A stretch of DNA of 64,000 nucleotides from Syntrophotaleaceae bacterium (GTDB lineage: Bacteria; Desulfobacterota; Desulfuromonadia; Desulfuromonadales; Syntrophotaleaceae): the NCBI GenBank assembly GCA_041390365.1, contig JAWKQB010000002.1:62001-126000 (forward strand), written 5' to 3'. The notes below the pieces were generated by a model, which was given only the letters and a program-made list of their open reading frames with translations, was not told the DNA's origin and did no database searches. The translations under genes and the position numbers were made by a program. Of this stretch, positions 28,335 to 36,850 are shown piece by piece (within the stretch, counting starts at the first letter, position 1; every line of letters begins with the position of its first letter).

Positions 28335-30208
28335 ATGCCTGTGAGTTCGATCGGGTGCCGCGCATCCTGATCGTCGACGACAATCAGTCGATCCACGAGG
28401 ATTTTAAAAAAATACTGCTGAAAGAAAAGACCGCCGACATTCAGCTTGAAGATCTTGAAAACCTTCTATTCGGCGAAAGCCATCTGGTATTCGTCCCCCC
28501 GGACTACGCCCTGGACTTCGCCTCCCAGGGGAAGGAAGCCCTCGAACTGGTCGAAAAGGCCCGGGACGAAGGGAGACCCTATGCATTGGCCTATGTGGAT
28601 GGGCGCATGCCGCCGGGGTGGGACGGCATCGAGACGATCAGCCGCCTGTGGGAGGTCAGCCCCGACCTGCAGGTGGTGCTCTGTACGGCCTATGCCGATT
28701 ACTCCTGGGACGAGATCCAGCAGAAGCTCGGCGAAACCGACAGCCTGGTCATTTTGAAAAAACCGTTCGATATCGCCGAAGTGCTGCAGTTGACCCACGC
28801 CCTGACGCGCAAGTGGCAACTCAACCGCCAGATCCAGGGCCGTCTGCATCAGCTTGCCTATTTCGACAGCTTGACCGGACTGGCCAATCGCACCCAGTTC
28901 ATGGACTGCCTGCGCCGGTCCCTGAGCGGGGCGAAGAGAAAAAACCGCAAGGCCGCCCTGCTCTACGTCGACCTCAACGATTTCAAGCGCATCAACGATA
29001 CCCTGGGACACAGCATCGGCGACCGGCTGCTGGAAATCATGGCCCAACGTTTGACCAGCTGTGTCAGGGAATCGGATCTCGTCGGATGCTGCCAGGAAGA
29101 GTGCAGGACCGCCCGGCTGGGAGGGGACGAATTCACCGTGCTGCTGAGCGATATCGATTCGGACGGGACCGTCGCCTCGGTGGCTCACCGGATCTTCTGC
29201 TGCCTCTCCCAGCCGGTCGAGTTGGGGCCGCACCAGGTGATGATCACGCCCAGCATCGGCATCGCCCTGTTTCCGGCGGATGGTGAAGATCCCGATACCC
29301 TGCTGAAAAACGCGGACATGGCCATGTATTTCGCCAAGCGCAACGGGCCGAAGAGTTACCAGTTTTTCCAGGAGTCGATGAACGCCGAGGCCCTGAAGCG
29401 GCTCACCCTCGAGACACAGCTCTCCGGTGCCCTGCAGCGCAATGAAATGTTCCTGGCCTACCAGCCGCAGTTCGACCTGCAGACGCAAAAGCTGAGCGGT
29501 CTAGAAGTTTTGCTGCGCTGGGAAAACCACGAACTCGGCCTGGTGCCGCCGATGGAATTCATCCCGATCGCCGAAGAGTGCGGCTTGATCCATGTCATCG
29601 GAGACTGGGTAATGCGGACCGCCTGCCGTCAGGCTCGAAAGTGGATCGACCAGGGGATCGGTCTGCCCCGCATCGCCGTCAACGTTTCACCCCGGGAATT
29701 CATCCATTCCGATTTCCTGTCGCGGGTTCGATCAGCCCTGGCTGAGAGCAGACTCGACCCTTCGATCCTGCAGATCGAAATCACTGAAAACCTGCTCATG
29801 GAGGATTATCGGGGGACGGACAAGACGATAGCCGCTCTCAACGAAATGGGGGTGCAACTCGCTATCGACGATTTCGGCAAGGGCTATTCCAACTTGACCC
29901 GCCTGCAGGCCCTCGCCATCGACTATCTGAAAATCGATCGCGCCTTTGTCAGCGGAATCGATACCGGATTCCGCGAAAAGTCGGTCCTCAACGCCATCAT
30001 CGCCATGGCCGAGGGGATGGATCTGGGAGTCATCGCTGAAGGGGTGGAAACCAGCAGCCAATACCTGTATCTTAAGGAAAGGCGATGTGACGAGGCGCAG
30101 GGTTACCTGCTCAGCTGGCCTCTGAATCTGGATCAGGCTGAAGCGTTTTTGCGGCAGTTTGGTGGGAACTCTACCGGTTTATTCCCGGAATGCTTTTCGG
30201 AGACTTGA
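28331..30208 (+). CDS. Response regulator with REC, GGDEF and EAL domains
   Basis: 625 residues. REC has the acidic pocket (ILIVDDNQS), phosphoacceptor Asp90 (YVDGRMPPGWDG) and Lys in LKKPFD; an extra insert of about 35 residues lies between the first strands. GGDEF is intact (RLGGDEF) after a short Cys-rich insert (GCCQEEC). The EAL domain reads EVL in place of EAL, keeps the DDFGKGYSNL and IKxDxxF-type motifs (YLKIDRAFV), and so could hydrolyse c-di-GMP. The net activity cannot be read from sequence. It acts downstream of the kinase encoded just before it. Confidence 0.9.
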   Translation: MNACEFDRVPRILIVDDNQSIHEDFKKILLKEKTADIQLEDLENLLFGESHLVFVPPDYALDFASQGKEALELVEKARDEGRPYALAYVDGRMPPGWDGIETISRLWEVSPDLQVVLCTAYADYSWDEIQQKLGETDSLVILKKPFDIAEVLQLTHALTRKWQLNRQIQGRLHQLAYFDSLTGLANRTQFMDCLRRSLSGAKRKNRKAALLYVDLNDFKRINDTLGHSIGDRLLEIMAQRLTSCVRESDLVGCCQEECRTARLGGDEFTVLLSDIDSDGTVASVAHRIFCCLSQPVELGPHQVMITPSIGIALFPADGEDPDTLLKNADMAMYFAKRNGPKSYQFFQESMNAEALKRLTLETQLSGALQRNEMFLAYQPQFDLQTQKLSGLEVLLRWENHELGLVPPMEFIPIAEECGLIHVIGDWVMRTACRQARKWIDQGIGLPRIAVNVSPREFIHSDFLSRVRSALAESRLDPSILQIEITENLLMEDYRGTDKTIAALNEMGVQLAIDDFGKGYSNLTRLQALAIDYLKIDRAFVSGIDTGFREKSVLNAIIAMAEGMDLGVIAEGVETSSQYLYLKERRCDEAQGYLLSWPLNLDQAEAFLRQFGGNSTGLFPECFSET

Positions 30209-30232
30209 GCGGACCAAAGAAAGGGGGGTTGC

Positions 30233-30499
30233 ATGGAAGACGAAAAAATCAAGGTTCGGATCACCGAGAGCGGTCAGACCATCGAGGTGCTGGTGCTGAG
30301 CAAACAGGCCGACAAAATTCAGGTTCTGCTCGGAGCAGGAGCCGACAGCATCCGCTGCCAGTTGCTGCCGACACCCAGCGGCCGGGCCTATGCGGGGAGC
30401 GTAATGGGGCGGGAGATTGTCTATGAGCGCAGCCGGCGGGAGGTTGAGGGCGATATCAAGCAGCTCCAGCAGGAGCGGCAGAAGCAGCGCCGGCGTTAA
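30233..30499 (+). CDS. Small conserved hypothetical protein, intact copy of the 21.2 kb remnant
   Basis: 88 residues with no signal peptide: a beta-rich first half (KIKVRITESGQTIEVLVLSK, then QVLLGAGADSIRC) and a charged helical C-terminus (QLQQERQKQRRR). I do not recognise the family. The gene follows the response regulator in the same direction and is a possible modulator of it. A broken copy lies at 21211-21311 at the other end of this sensory operon. Confidence 0.7.
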   Translation: MEDEKIKVRITESGQTIEVLVLSKQADKIQVLLGAGADSIRCQLLPTPSGRAYAGSVMGREIVYERSRREVEGDIKQLQQERQKQRRR

Positions 30500-30549
30500 G
30501 GGTTAAGGAATTCCAGGATTTCAAGGGCTCAGGGATTCGGGGAACAAAG

Positions 30550-31368
30550 CTAGGGGTTCAGCCTACGGTGGGCCAGGGACGGTAACTGCCGGCGTACCTG
30601 CTCGACCCTGTCCCGGTCGATTTCGGCGATCAGCACATTCCCTTCCATTTTTTCCTCTTCTTCTTCCACGCAGGCCAGTATCTCCCCCCACGGATCAACG
30701 ATCATGCTGTGCCCCCAGGTTTTTCGGCCACCCGGATGGTTCCCGGCCTGTGCCGCCGCCAGGACATAGGCCTGGTTTTCAATGGCCCGGGCGCGCAGCA
30801 GGATCTCCCAGTGGGCCCGGCCGGTGGGGACGGTGAAGGCGGCGGGGACGCTGAGCAGCTGGCAGCCCTCGCGGGCGTAGTGGCGGTAGAGTTCGGGGAA
30901 GCGCAGGTCGTAGCAGATGCTGAACCCCAGAGTCCAGCCGGCGATATTCACGGAGACAGGACGTAATCCGGGAGCGATGGTCTCCGACTCCCGGTGACTT
31001 TCACCGGGAAGGTCGACGTCGAAGAGGTGAATCTTGTCGTAGCAGGCGAGGCAGGCCCCGTCAGGACCGAAAACCGGGCAGGCGTTGCGCAACCGGCCGC
31101 CATCGCCCTGGAGCAGAAGGGAACCGCCGATGATATGCATCCCGTATCGGGCGGCGCTTTCGGCCAGAAAGGGCAGGACGGTGGAGCAGGAGACCTCCTC
31201 GGCCAAATTCTGTCGTGCCCCCGGATTTGGGCTCATCAGCGCGAAATTTTCCGGCAAAACCGCCAGCTTTGCCCCTTGTCCGGCCGCTTTTTCCAGGAGA
31301 TCGGCCGCGATCCGGAGATTGGCAGTCACGTTTTCGCCGGAACACATCTGTAAACAGGCTGTCCGCAT
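30550..31368 (-). CDS. Carbon-nitrogen hydrolase (Nit1/omega-amidase type)
   Basis: 272 residues with the nitrilase-superfamily triad: Glu in PENFALM, Lys in YDKIHLFD and Cys in SICYDLRFPEL. This subgroup cleaves deaminated glutathione or alpha-keto acid amides in metabolite repair. I start at ATG 31368, which follows GAGGTG and gives the usual family length; the upstream in-frame extension has an unlikely N-terminus. It is the last gene before the RiPP operon on this strand but begins 179 bases after it. Confidence 0.88.
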   Translation of the reverse strand: MRTACLQMCSGENVTANLRIAADLLEKAAGQGAKLAVLPENFALMSPNPGARQNLAEEVSCSTVLPFLAESAARYGMHIIGGSLLLQGDGGRLRNACPVFGPDGACLACYDKIHLFDVDLPGESHRESETIAPGLRPVSVNIAGWTLGFSICYDLRFPELYRHYAREGCQLLSVPAAFTVPTGRAHWEILLRARAIENQAYVLAAAQAGNHPGGRKTWGHSMIVDPWGEILACVEEEEEKMEGNVLIAEIDRDRVEQVRRQLPSLAHRRLNP

Positions 31369-31546
31369 GCGGCACCTCATAGCGTCAATTAAAAGGCATT
31401 TTCGCACAAAAAGGGGAAGGGAATCAAAAAGATCAGAGAGGGGTGAGGAAGAAGTGCGATCGGGGATGCTCGGGAGGTGGCTCGATCGTGCAGTTTCTGC
31501 GCGCCTGATCAGCAGCGCGATCCTTTGAAACATTCATACTAATACA

Positions 31547-32797
31547 TCAATTCGCATCAAGGGCGGGAGATCTGATCACAATAAACAGACTGAGCAGGAG
31601 AAAAGCGCTCGTCATCAACGTCACGGTACAAGTTGTCAAAGGCGCATACAGCAAATAAGCCCGCCAGGAATGCTGACCGATAATCGTCGAGAGCAGCTCC
31701 TTTCCGGGAAACAACAATCTCAGCAGGGCCATGCGGCGTTGGCGGGTTCCTTCGATAAACAGAAACTCCCAGAAGGAGGCGGCAAGTCGATCTCTAAATG
31801 TTCCATGCCCATGTTCCAGGTCGCGCCTGACCAGTTTTGAGGGCAGTAAAGCATCTTTCAGCCAGATGCGGGTGAGGCGGGACTGAGGCCGTTGTGGAAA
31901 TTGACGCCACGGTTGTGGCCCCAAACCATACACCATGCCGAGCAGGTCCATCGTCGCTGCCAGAATCGGTGTCAGCCCCGCTATCTGTGCCCGCTGCAAC
32001 AAGAGAGAAACGTCCCCTTCCCGCAACCGCAACCGCGCCTGTTGGAGATCGTCCAACCATTTTAGTCCCGCAAAGCGATGATGCAGACAGAAGTGGTAGG
32101 CCAGGTAGATCCATTCGTCGATCGGGTCGAGAACGAACAGCTGTCCCTGCTGTCCCCGAATCTGCCGGGCACGCGCAAAAACTGTCGGCAGCAGCATGCC
32201 GCTGTGACGAGCAATATGCTTCTTGACGATAAAGGCCGTATGAACGTCGATCGACGGCAGACCGGGGGCCTGGGTGATGAATTCGGCCTTGCGCTTGTGT
32301 TTCTGATACCCCGGTTCGAGCATCTGCGTTTTTTTCGGGCGGTAGCCCAGCTCCTCCAATACGGTGGCCAGAGAGGGCAGGTCCTCGGGCAATACCAGCA
32401 GATCGATGTCGCTCAGCTGTCGCCGGCCCGGGTCACTGGCATAGAGGGTCAGGCTCAGAGAGATCCCCTTGACGGGCAGTATCGAGAATCCCCGTTTCCG
32501 GCAGCGATGGGCGATCTTTTCAAACAGGGCCTGTGCGCAAAGCGCGAACATTGTCTGGTTTTTCTTTTGCCGCGTGACGGCCTCCCAGCCGGGTCCGTGA
32601 CCATCCGGCCGGTGCGCCAGGCCGCAGAGATGGTGGCAGAAGAGTAATTCCTGCTGCCGGTGCGACAATGCGGGCGCATCGATCTCGCCTCGAAGCCAGG
32701 CAGTCAGAAACTGCCAATCGGCCAGGGTCCGTTCCGGGGTCGTCCGTTCCCGTTGTCGGCATGATCCCGCACCAGGCTCTTTCATGGACGCTTTCAT
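31547..32797 (-). CDS. Nucleotidyltransferase-family protein of the RiPP cluster
   Basis: 416 residues with the NTP_transf_5-type motifs: LPVKGISLSLTLYASD then QLSDIDLLVLPEDL (the two acidic metal ligands in DIDLLV). A hydrophobic C-terminal segment (about residues 385-410) could anchor it to the membrane. Homologues sit in lasso-peptide clusters beside the HPr-like kinase and PqqD proteins; a transfer of a nucleotide or a phospho-group to the peptide is likely but unproven. Starts at ATG 32797, overlapping the upstream radical SAM stop by ATGA. Last gene of the cluster. Confidence 0.8.
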   Translation of the reverse strand: MKASMKEPGAGSCRQRERTTPERTLADWQFLTAWLRGEIDAPALSHRQQELLFCHHLCGLAHRPDGHGPGWEAVTRQKKNQTMFALCAQALFEKIAHRCRKRGFSILPVKGISLSLTLYASDPGRRQLSDIDLLVLPEDLPSLATVLEELGYRPKKTQMLEPGYQKHKRKAEFITQAPGLPSIDVHTAFIVKKHIARHSGMLLPTVFARARQIRGQQGQLFVLDPIDEWIYLAYHFCLHHRFAGLKWLDDLQQARLRLREGDVSLLLQRAQIAGLTPILAATMDLLGMVYGLGPQPWRQFPQRPQSRLTRIWLKDALLPSKLVRRDLEHGHGTFRDRLAASFWEFLFIEGTRQRRMALLRLLFPGKELLSTIIGQHSWRAYLLYAPLTTCTVTLMTSAFLLLSLFIVIRSPALDAN

Positions 32798-33771
32798 TGG
32801 GCCTCGCGTGGCGGCAGTTTGTTCAGGCTGTTTATGGCATGGGCCAGACAACCGCCCGAACATTGCCCGCGTTTCAGGTAGGCGCAGCTCAGGCAGGTCT
32901 CTTTGCAGCCGAAGGTTCGGAAGCGGGCAACCTTTTGACGGTAGAAGCGCACGGCCTCATTCCGGTTGCGAAAGCGTTCAAGTTTGCTGTTGAGCACTTC
33001 CGAGAGAGGGAAGCAGTGCCAGATGTCGAGATCCGGTCCGATATCGATTATGGGTTGACAGACGCTGCGAAAGCCCTCGGTGTATTGCAGGAGTTTGCCC
33101 AATTCCTCCTGAGAAAACATACAAAGGGTCATGCCGCAATCGAAGCCGATGAGGATGTCGTTGCGAATGCAGTCTTCGGCCATGGCGACAATGTTCCGCC
33201 CCGCTTCGCGGTAGTCGGCGGGAGCCAAAAATGCATTGTTCTCACCCACAATCGGCTGGGCGATTCCGATGCGGATGCGGCGTTTTAGCCGGTAGCGCTC
33301 GATGAGCGGTAACAAAAAAGCATACTCGAATTCCGGAGCCGTAAGGGTGATGCCGACCTGGGCCCTGGCCCCCAGCCGCTCGAGCGCGTAAGCGACCTTT
33401 TGCTTATCCTCGGCCGCGTCATTGGATTGGGGGGAAACATTGCAGAGAAACGACACCTGATCCACAGGGGTGTCTGACAGAAAGTCGGCCGTTTCCGCCG
33501 GCATCATGGCGTTGGTAAAAACATGGATATGGAAACCCCGCTCCAGGGCCTCGCCCACAATGTCGGTAAACTCGGGATGGCGGGTCGGTTCGCCACCCAG
33601 CAGGCGCAGGCTCATCTCACCGGAGCCTTCGAGAAAATCCATGACCTGGCGCAAGTTCGCCCGGGACATGAATTTGGCCGGAGCTCCCTCCGTCTGGCTT
33701 CCAAGGCGGCTTTTGGCAAAACAGAAAGTGCAGCTTCGGGGGCAATCATTTGTAATGAGGATGTTGGCCAT
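32794..33771 (-). CDS. Radical SAM enzyme (rSAM3) with C-terminal Cys motif
   Basis: 325 residues. The radical SAM cluster CPRSCTFC (Cys10, 14, 17) is at the extreme N-terminus. The C-terminal cysteine series CKETCLSC then CSGGC resembles a SPASM/twitch domain that carries extra iron-sulfur clusters, typical of peptide-modifying radical SAM enzymes. I use the ATG at 33771; the longer form starts at an unlikely TTG. It is coupled by ATGA to the nucleotidyltransferase and separated by 34 bases from the upstream gene. Confidence 0.85.
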   Translation of the reverse strand: MANILITNDCPRSCTFCFAKSRLGSQTEGAPAKFMSRANLRQVMDFLEGSGEMSLRLLGGEPTRHPEFTDIVGEALERGFHIHVFTNAMMPAETADFLSDTPVDQVSFLCNVSPQSNDAAEDKQKVAYALERLGARAQVGITLTAPEFEYAFLLPLIERYRLKRRIRIGIAQPIVGENNAFLAPADYREAGRNIVAMAEDCIRNDILIGFDCGMTLCMFSQEELGKLLQYTEGFRSVCQPIIDIGPDLDIWHCFPLSEVLNSKLERFRNRNEAVRFYRQKVARFRTFGCKETCLSCAYLKRGQCSGGCLAHAINSLNKLPPREAQ

Positions 33772-33805
33772 AGGGGTCTCGTCTTTTTGCAAATTATCGA
33801 AAGAG

Positions 33806-36013
33806 TTACTTCAGCCTCTCAACGTCACAATCCGAAAACAATCCTTCGCCCAGGTCTGGCAAACGGTTTTTCAGCGGCCTGCCCGTGTCCGGAGAGAAGC
33901 AAGGAGGCATCGCCCCGGCGTGACTGAGCAGGTTAAAGCCGTCCAGCAGAGACAAGATCTCCTCCGGGTTGTCCAGATTCAGTCTGTCCACAAGCCTGCG
34001 TGCCACATGCGGCGGCAATTTGAGCCAGAGCCGCTGAGTAATTGCATCTGAAAAGGATTCATACAGGGCCTGTTCCCAGGCGCCATCGGCTGTCGGCAAC
34101 GCTTCCGGAACGGTTACCACCGTCACATTCCGTCGGGCCAGCTCGGCAACCATGGCACGGTAAGCCTGAGGCGAGGCTGTTCCCGGGTAGAGAACCACCT
34201 CGAGATGAGGACGAATGGCGGCATATCCGGCCAGCTGGATGGATCGGTCAAAGGAACTGATCTTGTCCAGCAGCACCCGTTCCGCCGAAAGATCCTCGCT
34301 GTTCAGGGTCAGAAATGTTTTGAAGTGCCAGAAACCCCGATGCACCAGCGGGTCCAGCCAGGCCGGATCGTCGAAGGTATCAAGCGGCGCAATCAGGCGG
34401 TTGCGGGCGGTGGCGGACAATTGCAGTTGGCCGGCAAGCTGCAGCAGGCTCCGGCCCCGAGCGACACCGTCTCCGGCCAGGACATCGACGTCGCAATCAG
34501 CGGCCTCCTGCAGAAGGGCAGCGGCCAGATTGCGGTTTTGTTGCGGCTCTACCAGGTTGTTTCCGCAACCGGGACAACCGTGGCTGCAGCCTTCCTGCAG
34601 GGACAGGCGCTTGCGCCCCGCCTCATGTCGAGGATATTTGGGAAGCCAGGGTGCGGTAGAATGGATCGAGCGTGCGGAAAGATTGTAATGCCGTTCCAGC
34701 ACCTTTGCGAGCACCTGGGCCATGGTCAGGATAAAAGGGGGCATCCAGGTGGTCCCATTCACCAGGTAGGGCGGTCGTTGATCATATTGATAGCCGTATT
34801 CGTCCGCCCGGCGGCGCAGTTCGGTGCCGTTGAGCAGGCACAATTCATTGATGAACAGGCGGGTAGGTTTCTCGTCCAGAACAAAGCGGATGCCTCGAAG
34901 GAACGAGGTAAAGGTTTCGTAGGGCAGACCGCAGATCAGATAGATGTTGAAGGTGGAGCCGGTTCGGCGAAGGCGCTCTACGCCCTGCCGGTATTTCTCC
35001 TGGGAAAAAGGACGGTGAATCGCCCGGGCGGTAGCAGGATTTGTCGACTGCAGCCCGAGATCAATGATGGAAAATGTGGAAAGGTATTGCGCCATCTCAT
35101 CTGTTACCCGGTCGGCGTAGACCTCCACTGAAGTCACCGACCCCGGGATCTGCTGCTTCACTTGATAAAAAACCTCGTGCAGTCCTTGCAGCCGGGTTGG
35201 GTCGCTGTTGCAGAGAATCGCATCCATGATGTGAAAATATCTGGCGCCGCGAGCCACCATAAATGCGACCTCGTCCCGCAGACGCTGGATGCTGGCTGTG
35301 CGGACGCTGTCGCGTTTGGCCCCTTCGAAACAGAAACTGCAGCGGAACGGGCAGCCGCGTGATCCTTCGAGCATGACACCCAGGAGGTTGCGCTGGGTGG
35401 TAGGCACCAGACCGGCAAGGATTGCCGAGGGAATTTCGTCAAGACTGGCGACCACTTCCGCGGGGCGAGTGAACCGCTCTTCCCCTGTCGCCCGGTAGCG
35501 CAGCCCTGAAACCGCCTCCGGCTGCCGGAGCTTCTGACCTGGAGTCCATTCTCTAAGGAACTGCAGGAAGGGCAGTTCGCCCTCGCCTTCGATCAAATAG
35601 TCGAACTCCGGCGCGACAGAGAAAAAGGAGTACACGGAACCAGTGACTTCCTGGCCACCTCCGAGCAGCGTGATTCCGGGATTGTGCCGGCGCAATTGGC
35701 GCGCCAGCGTGATGCAGTGATCGCGATTCCAGATGTTGATGGAAAATGCTACAAGTTCGGGCTGCCATTGCAGAATGCACTGCAGCAGCGGCTCCAGTGG
35801 CTGGGTGTTGTCGATCTCGACATAGCGGCAGTCGTAACGGTCGAGCAACTCTTCTGTCTGGTGCCCCAGCAGGGCCAGGATGCGTACCGGCAGGCTGTAG
35901 TAGCCCGGCATATTGATGGCGACCAGCAACAGCCGGTGTTTTCCGGATGCTTTCGCCCAGTTAGGCTGTGTCGGGTCCAGTTCCAGCCAGGTCCAGTCAG
36001 TCGTCGTGGTCAT
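33806..36013 (-). CDS. B12-binding radical SAM protein with a second cysteine triad
   Basis: 735 residues. An N-terminal B12-binding fold (LLLVAINMPGYYS to about residue 140) precedes a radical SAM domain with CPFRCSFC (Cys221, 225, 228). A second CX3CX2C (Cys476, 480, 483) begins another region that looks like a truncated radical SAM barrel to about residue 640. Such enzymes often methylate or form carbon-carbon bonds on peptides. The second cysteine triad is rare and could add a cluster. It begins 24 bases after the LPS-kinase-like gene. Confidence 0.8.
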   Translation of the reverse strand: MTTTTDWTWLELDPTQPNWAKASGKHRLLLVAINMPGYYSLPVRILALLGHQTEELLDRYDCRYVEIDNTQPLEPLLQCILQWQPELVAFSINIWNRDHCITLARQLRRHNPGITLLGGGQEVTGSVYSFFSVAPEFDYLIEGEGELPFLQFLREWTPGQKLRQPEAVSGLRYRATGEERFTRPAEVVASLDEIPSAILAGLVPTTQRNLLGVMLEGSRGCPFRCSFCFEGAKRDSVRTASIQRLRDEVAFMVARGARYFHIMDAILCNSDPTRLQGLHEVFYQVKQQIPGSVTSVEVYADRVTDEMAQYLSTFSIIDLGLQSTNPATARAIHRPFSQEKYRQGVERLRRTGSTFNIYLICGLPYETFTSFLRGIRFVLDEKPTRLFINELCLLNGTELRRRADEYGYQYDQRPPYLVNGTTWMPPFILTMAQVLAKVLERHYNLSARSIHSTAPWLPKYPRHEAGRKRLSLQEGCSHGCPGCGNNLVEPQQNRNLAAALLQEAADCDVDVLAGDGVARGRSLLQLAGQLQLSATARNRLIAPLDTFDDPAWLDPLVHRGFWHFKTFLTLNSEDLSAERVLLDKISSFDRSIQLAGYAAIRPHLEVVLYPGTASPQAYRAMVAELARRNVTVVTVPEALPTADGAWEQALYESFSDAITQRLWLKLPPHVARRLVDRLNLDNPEEILSLLDGFNLLSHAGAMPPCFSPDTGRPLKNRLPDLGEGLFSDCDVERLK

Positions 36014-36037
36014 GAAATACTCGGAAGAAAAAGGTGT

Positions 36038-36850
36038 TCAATCCCCGGGGGCGCGCAGGGCGGCGGCAATCTTGTCAAAATGCTGGTCGATCTGTCCATG
36101 CCAGCGGCTCAGGCGTCGCCGGGCCAGGGCAGGAACCTGCCGCAACAGGGCTGTATCGACCGATCCGGAAAAGGATGCATAGCCTTCGCACAGCCAGATG
36201 ACGGCTTCGGCATCGATCGGCAGCAGGAATGCTCCCAACTGCGACAGGGCAAGCTGGATGTAGCGCTGCCGGCGCCGGGGTGCGAAAGCGATATGTTCGT
36301 AGTCCACCAGCATCAGGACCGGCGCTGCATCGGCTCCGATGCGCAGCAGCAGGTTGCCGGGGTTGAGGTCCCGGGGAAATACACTGCGGGCGTGCAGGTC
36401 GGCCAGGTAGCAGCCAAGCGCCCGGCTCAGATCCTGTAAAGCATATCGGCAGTGCTTTTTGGTGTGGTGGTAATGCTGCAGCACATGCGTGCGCAGAGAT
36501 ACCATCTCCTCGCACCATTCGGCGACAAACAGAGAGCGGCGGCCTCTGCCGAAACGTTGATCGCCGAAACCGGCAACCGGCATCGGGATGCTCACCCCTT
36601 GCTGCCGCAGCCTCTGGGCTTGCCGAAATTCCCGTTTGCCGCCGCTGCAGCTGCACCGATCTCGAAGCTGCTGCGGCCAGGCGGGATTGAGGTAGAGCTT
36701 GCCGAACCAATCCTCATTGGCGCCGGGGGCTCGGCAGCGGAACAGGATTTTCTGACGATCGCGGCGGAAAATGGCGCAACCCTCGGCCTCGGTCCACAAA
36801 AGCTGCCGCAGCCAGCGTTGCTGTTGTTCGGAAATCGAAGCAGTGATCAT
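36038..36850 (-). CDS. Kdo/LPS-kinase-like protein of the RiPP cluster
   Basis: 270 residues in the kinase fold of the LPS kinase (WaaP/KdkA/InaA) group: RDLNPGNLLL (Asp161, Asn166) and LVDYEH (Asp183). The HxD element reads PRD, so the usual His is replaced. Starts at ATG 36850 with ATGA overlap to the ABC transporter gene. In this setting it could phosphorylate the peptide, or a carrier lipid or sugar. Confidence 0.7.
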   Translation of the reverse strand: MITASISEQQQRWLRQLLWTEAEGCAIFRRDRQKILFRCRAPGANEDWFGKLYLNPAWPQQLRDRCSCSGGKREFRQAQRLRQQGVSIPMPVAGFGDQRFGRGRRSLFVAEWCEEMVSLRTHVLQHYHHTKKHCRYALQDLSRALGCYLADLHARSVFPRDLNPGNLLLRIGADAAPVLMLVDYEHIAFAPRRRQRYIQLALSQLGAFLLPIDAEAVIWLCEGYASFSGSVDTALLRQVPALARRRLSRWHGQIDQHFDKIAAALRAPGD

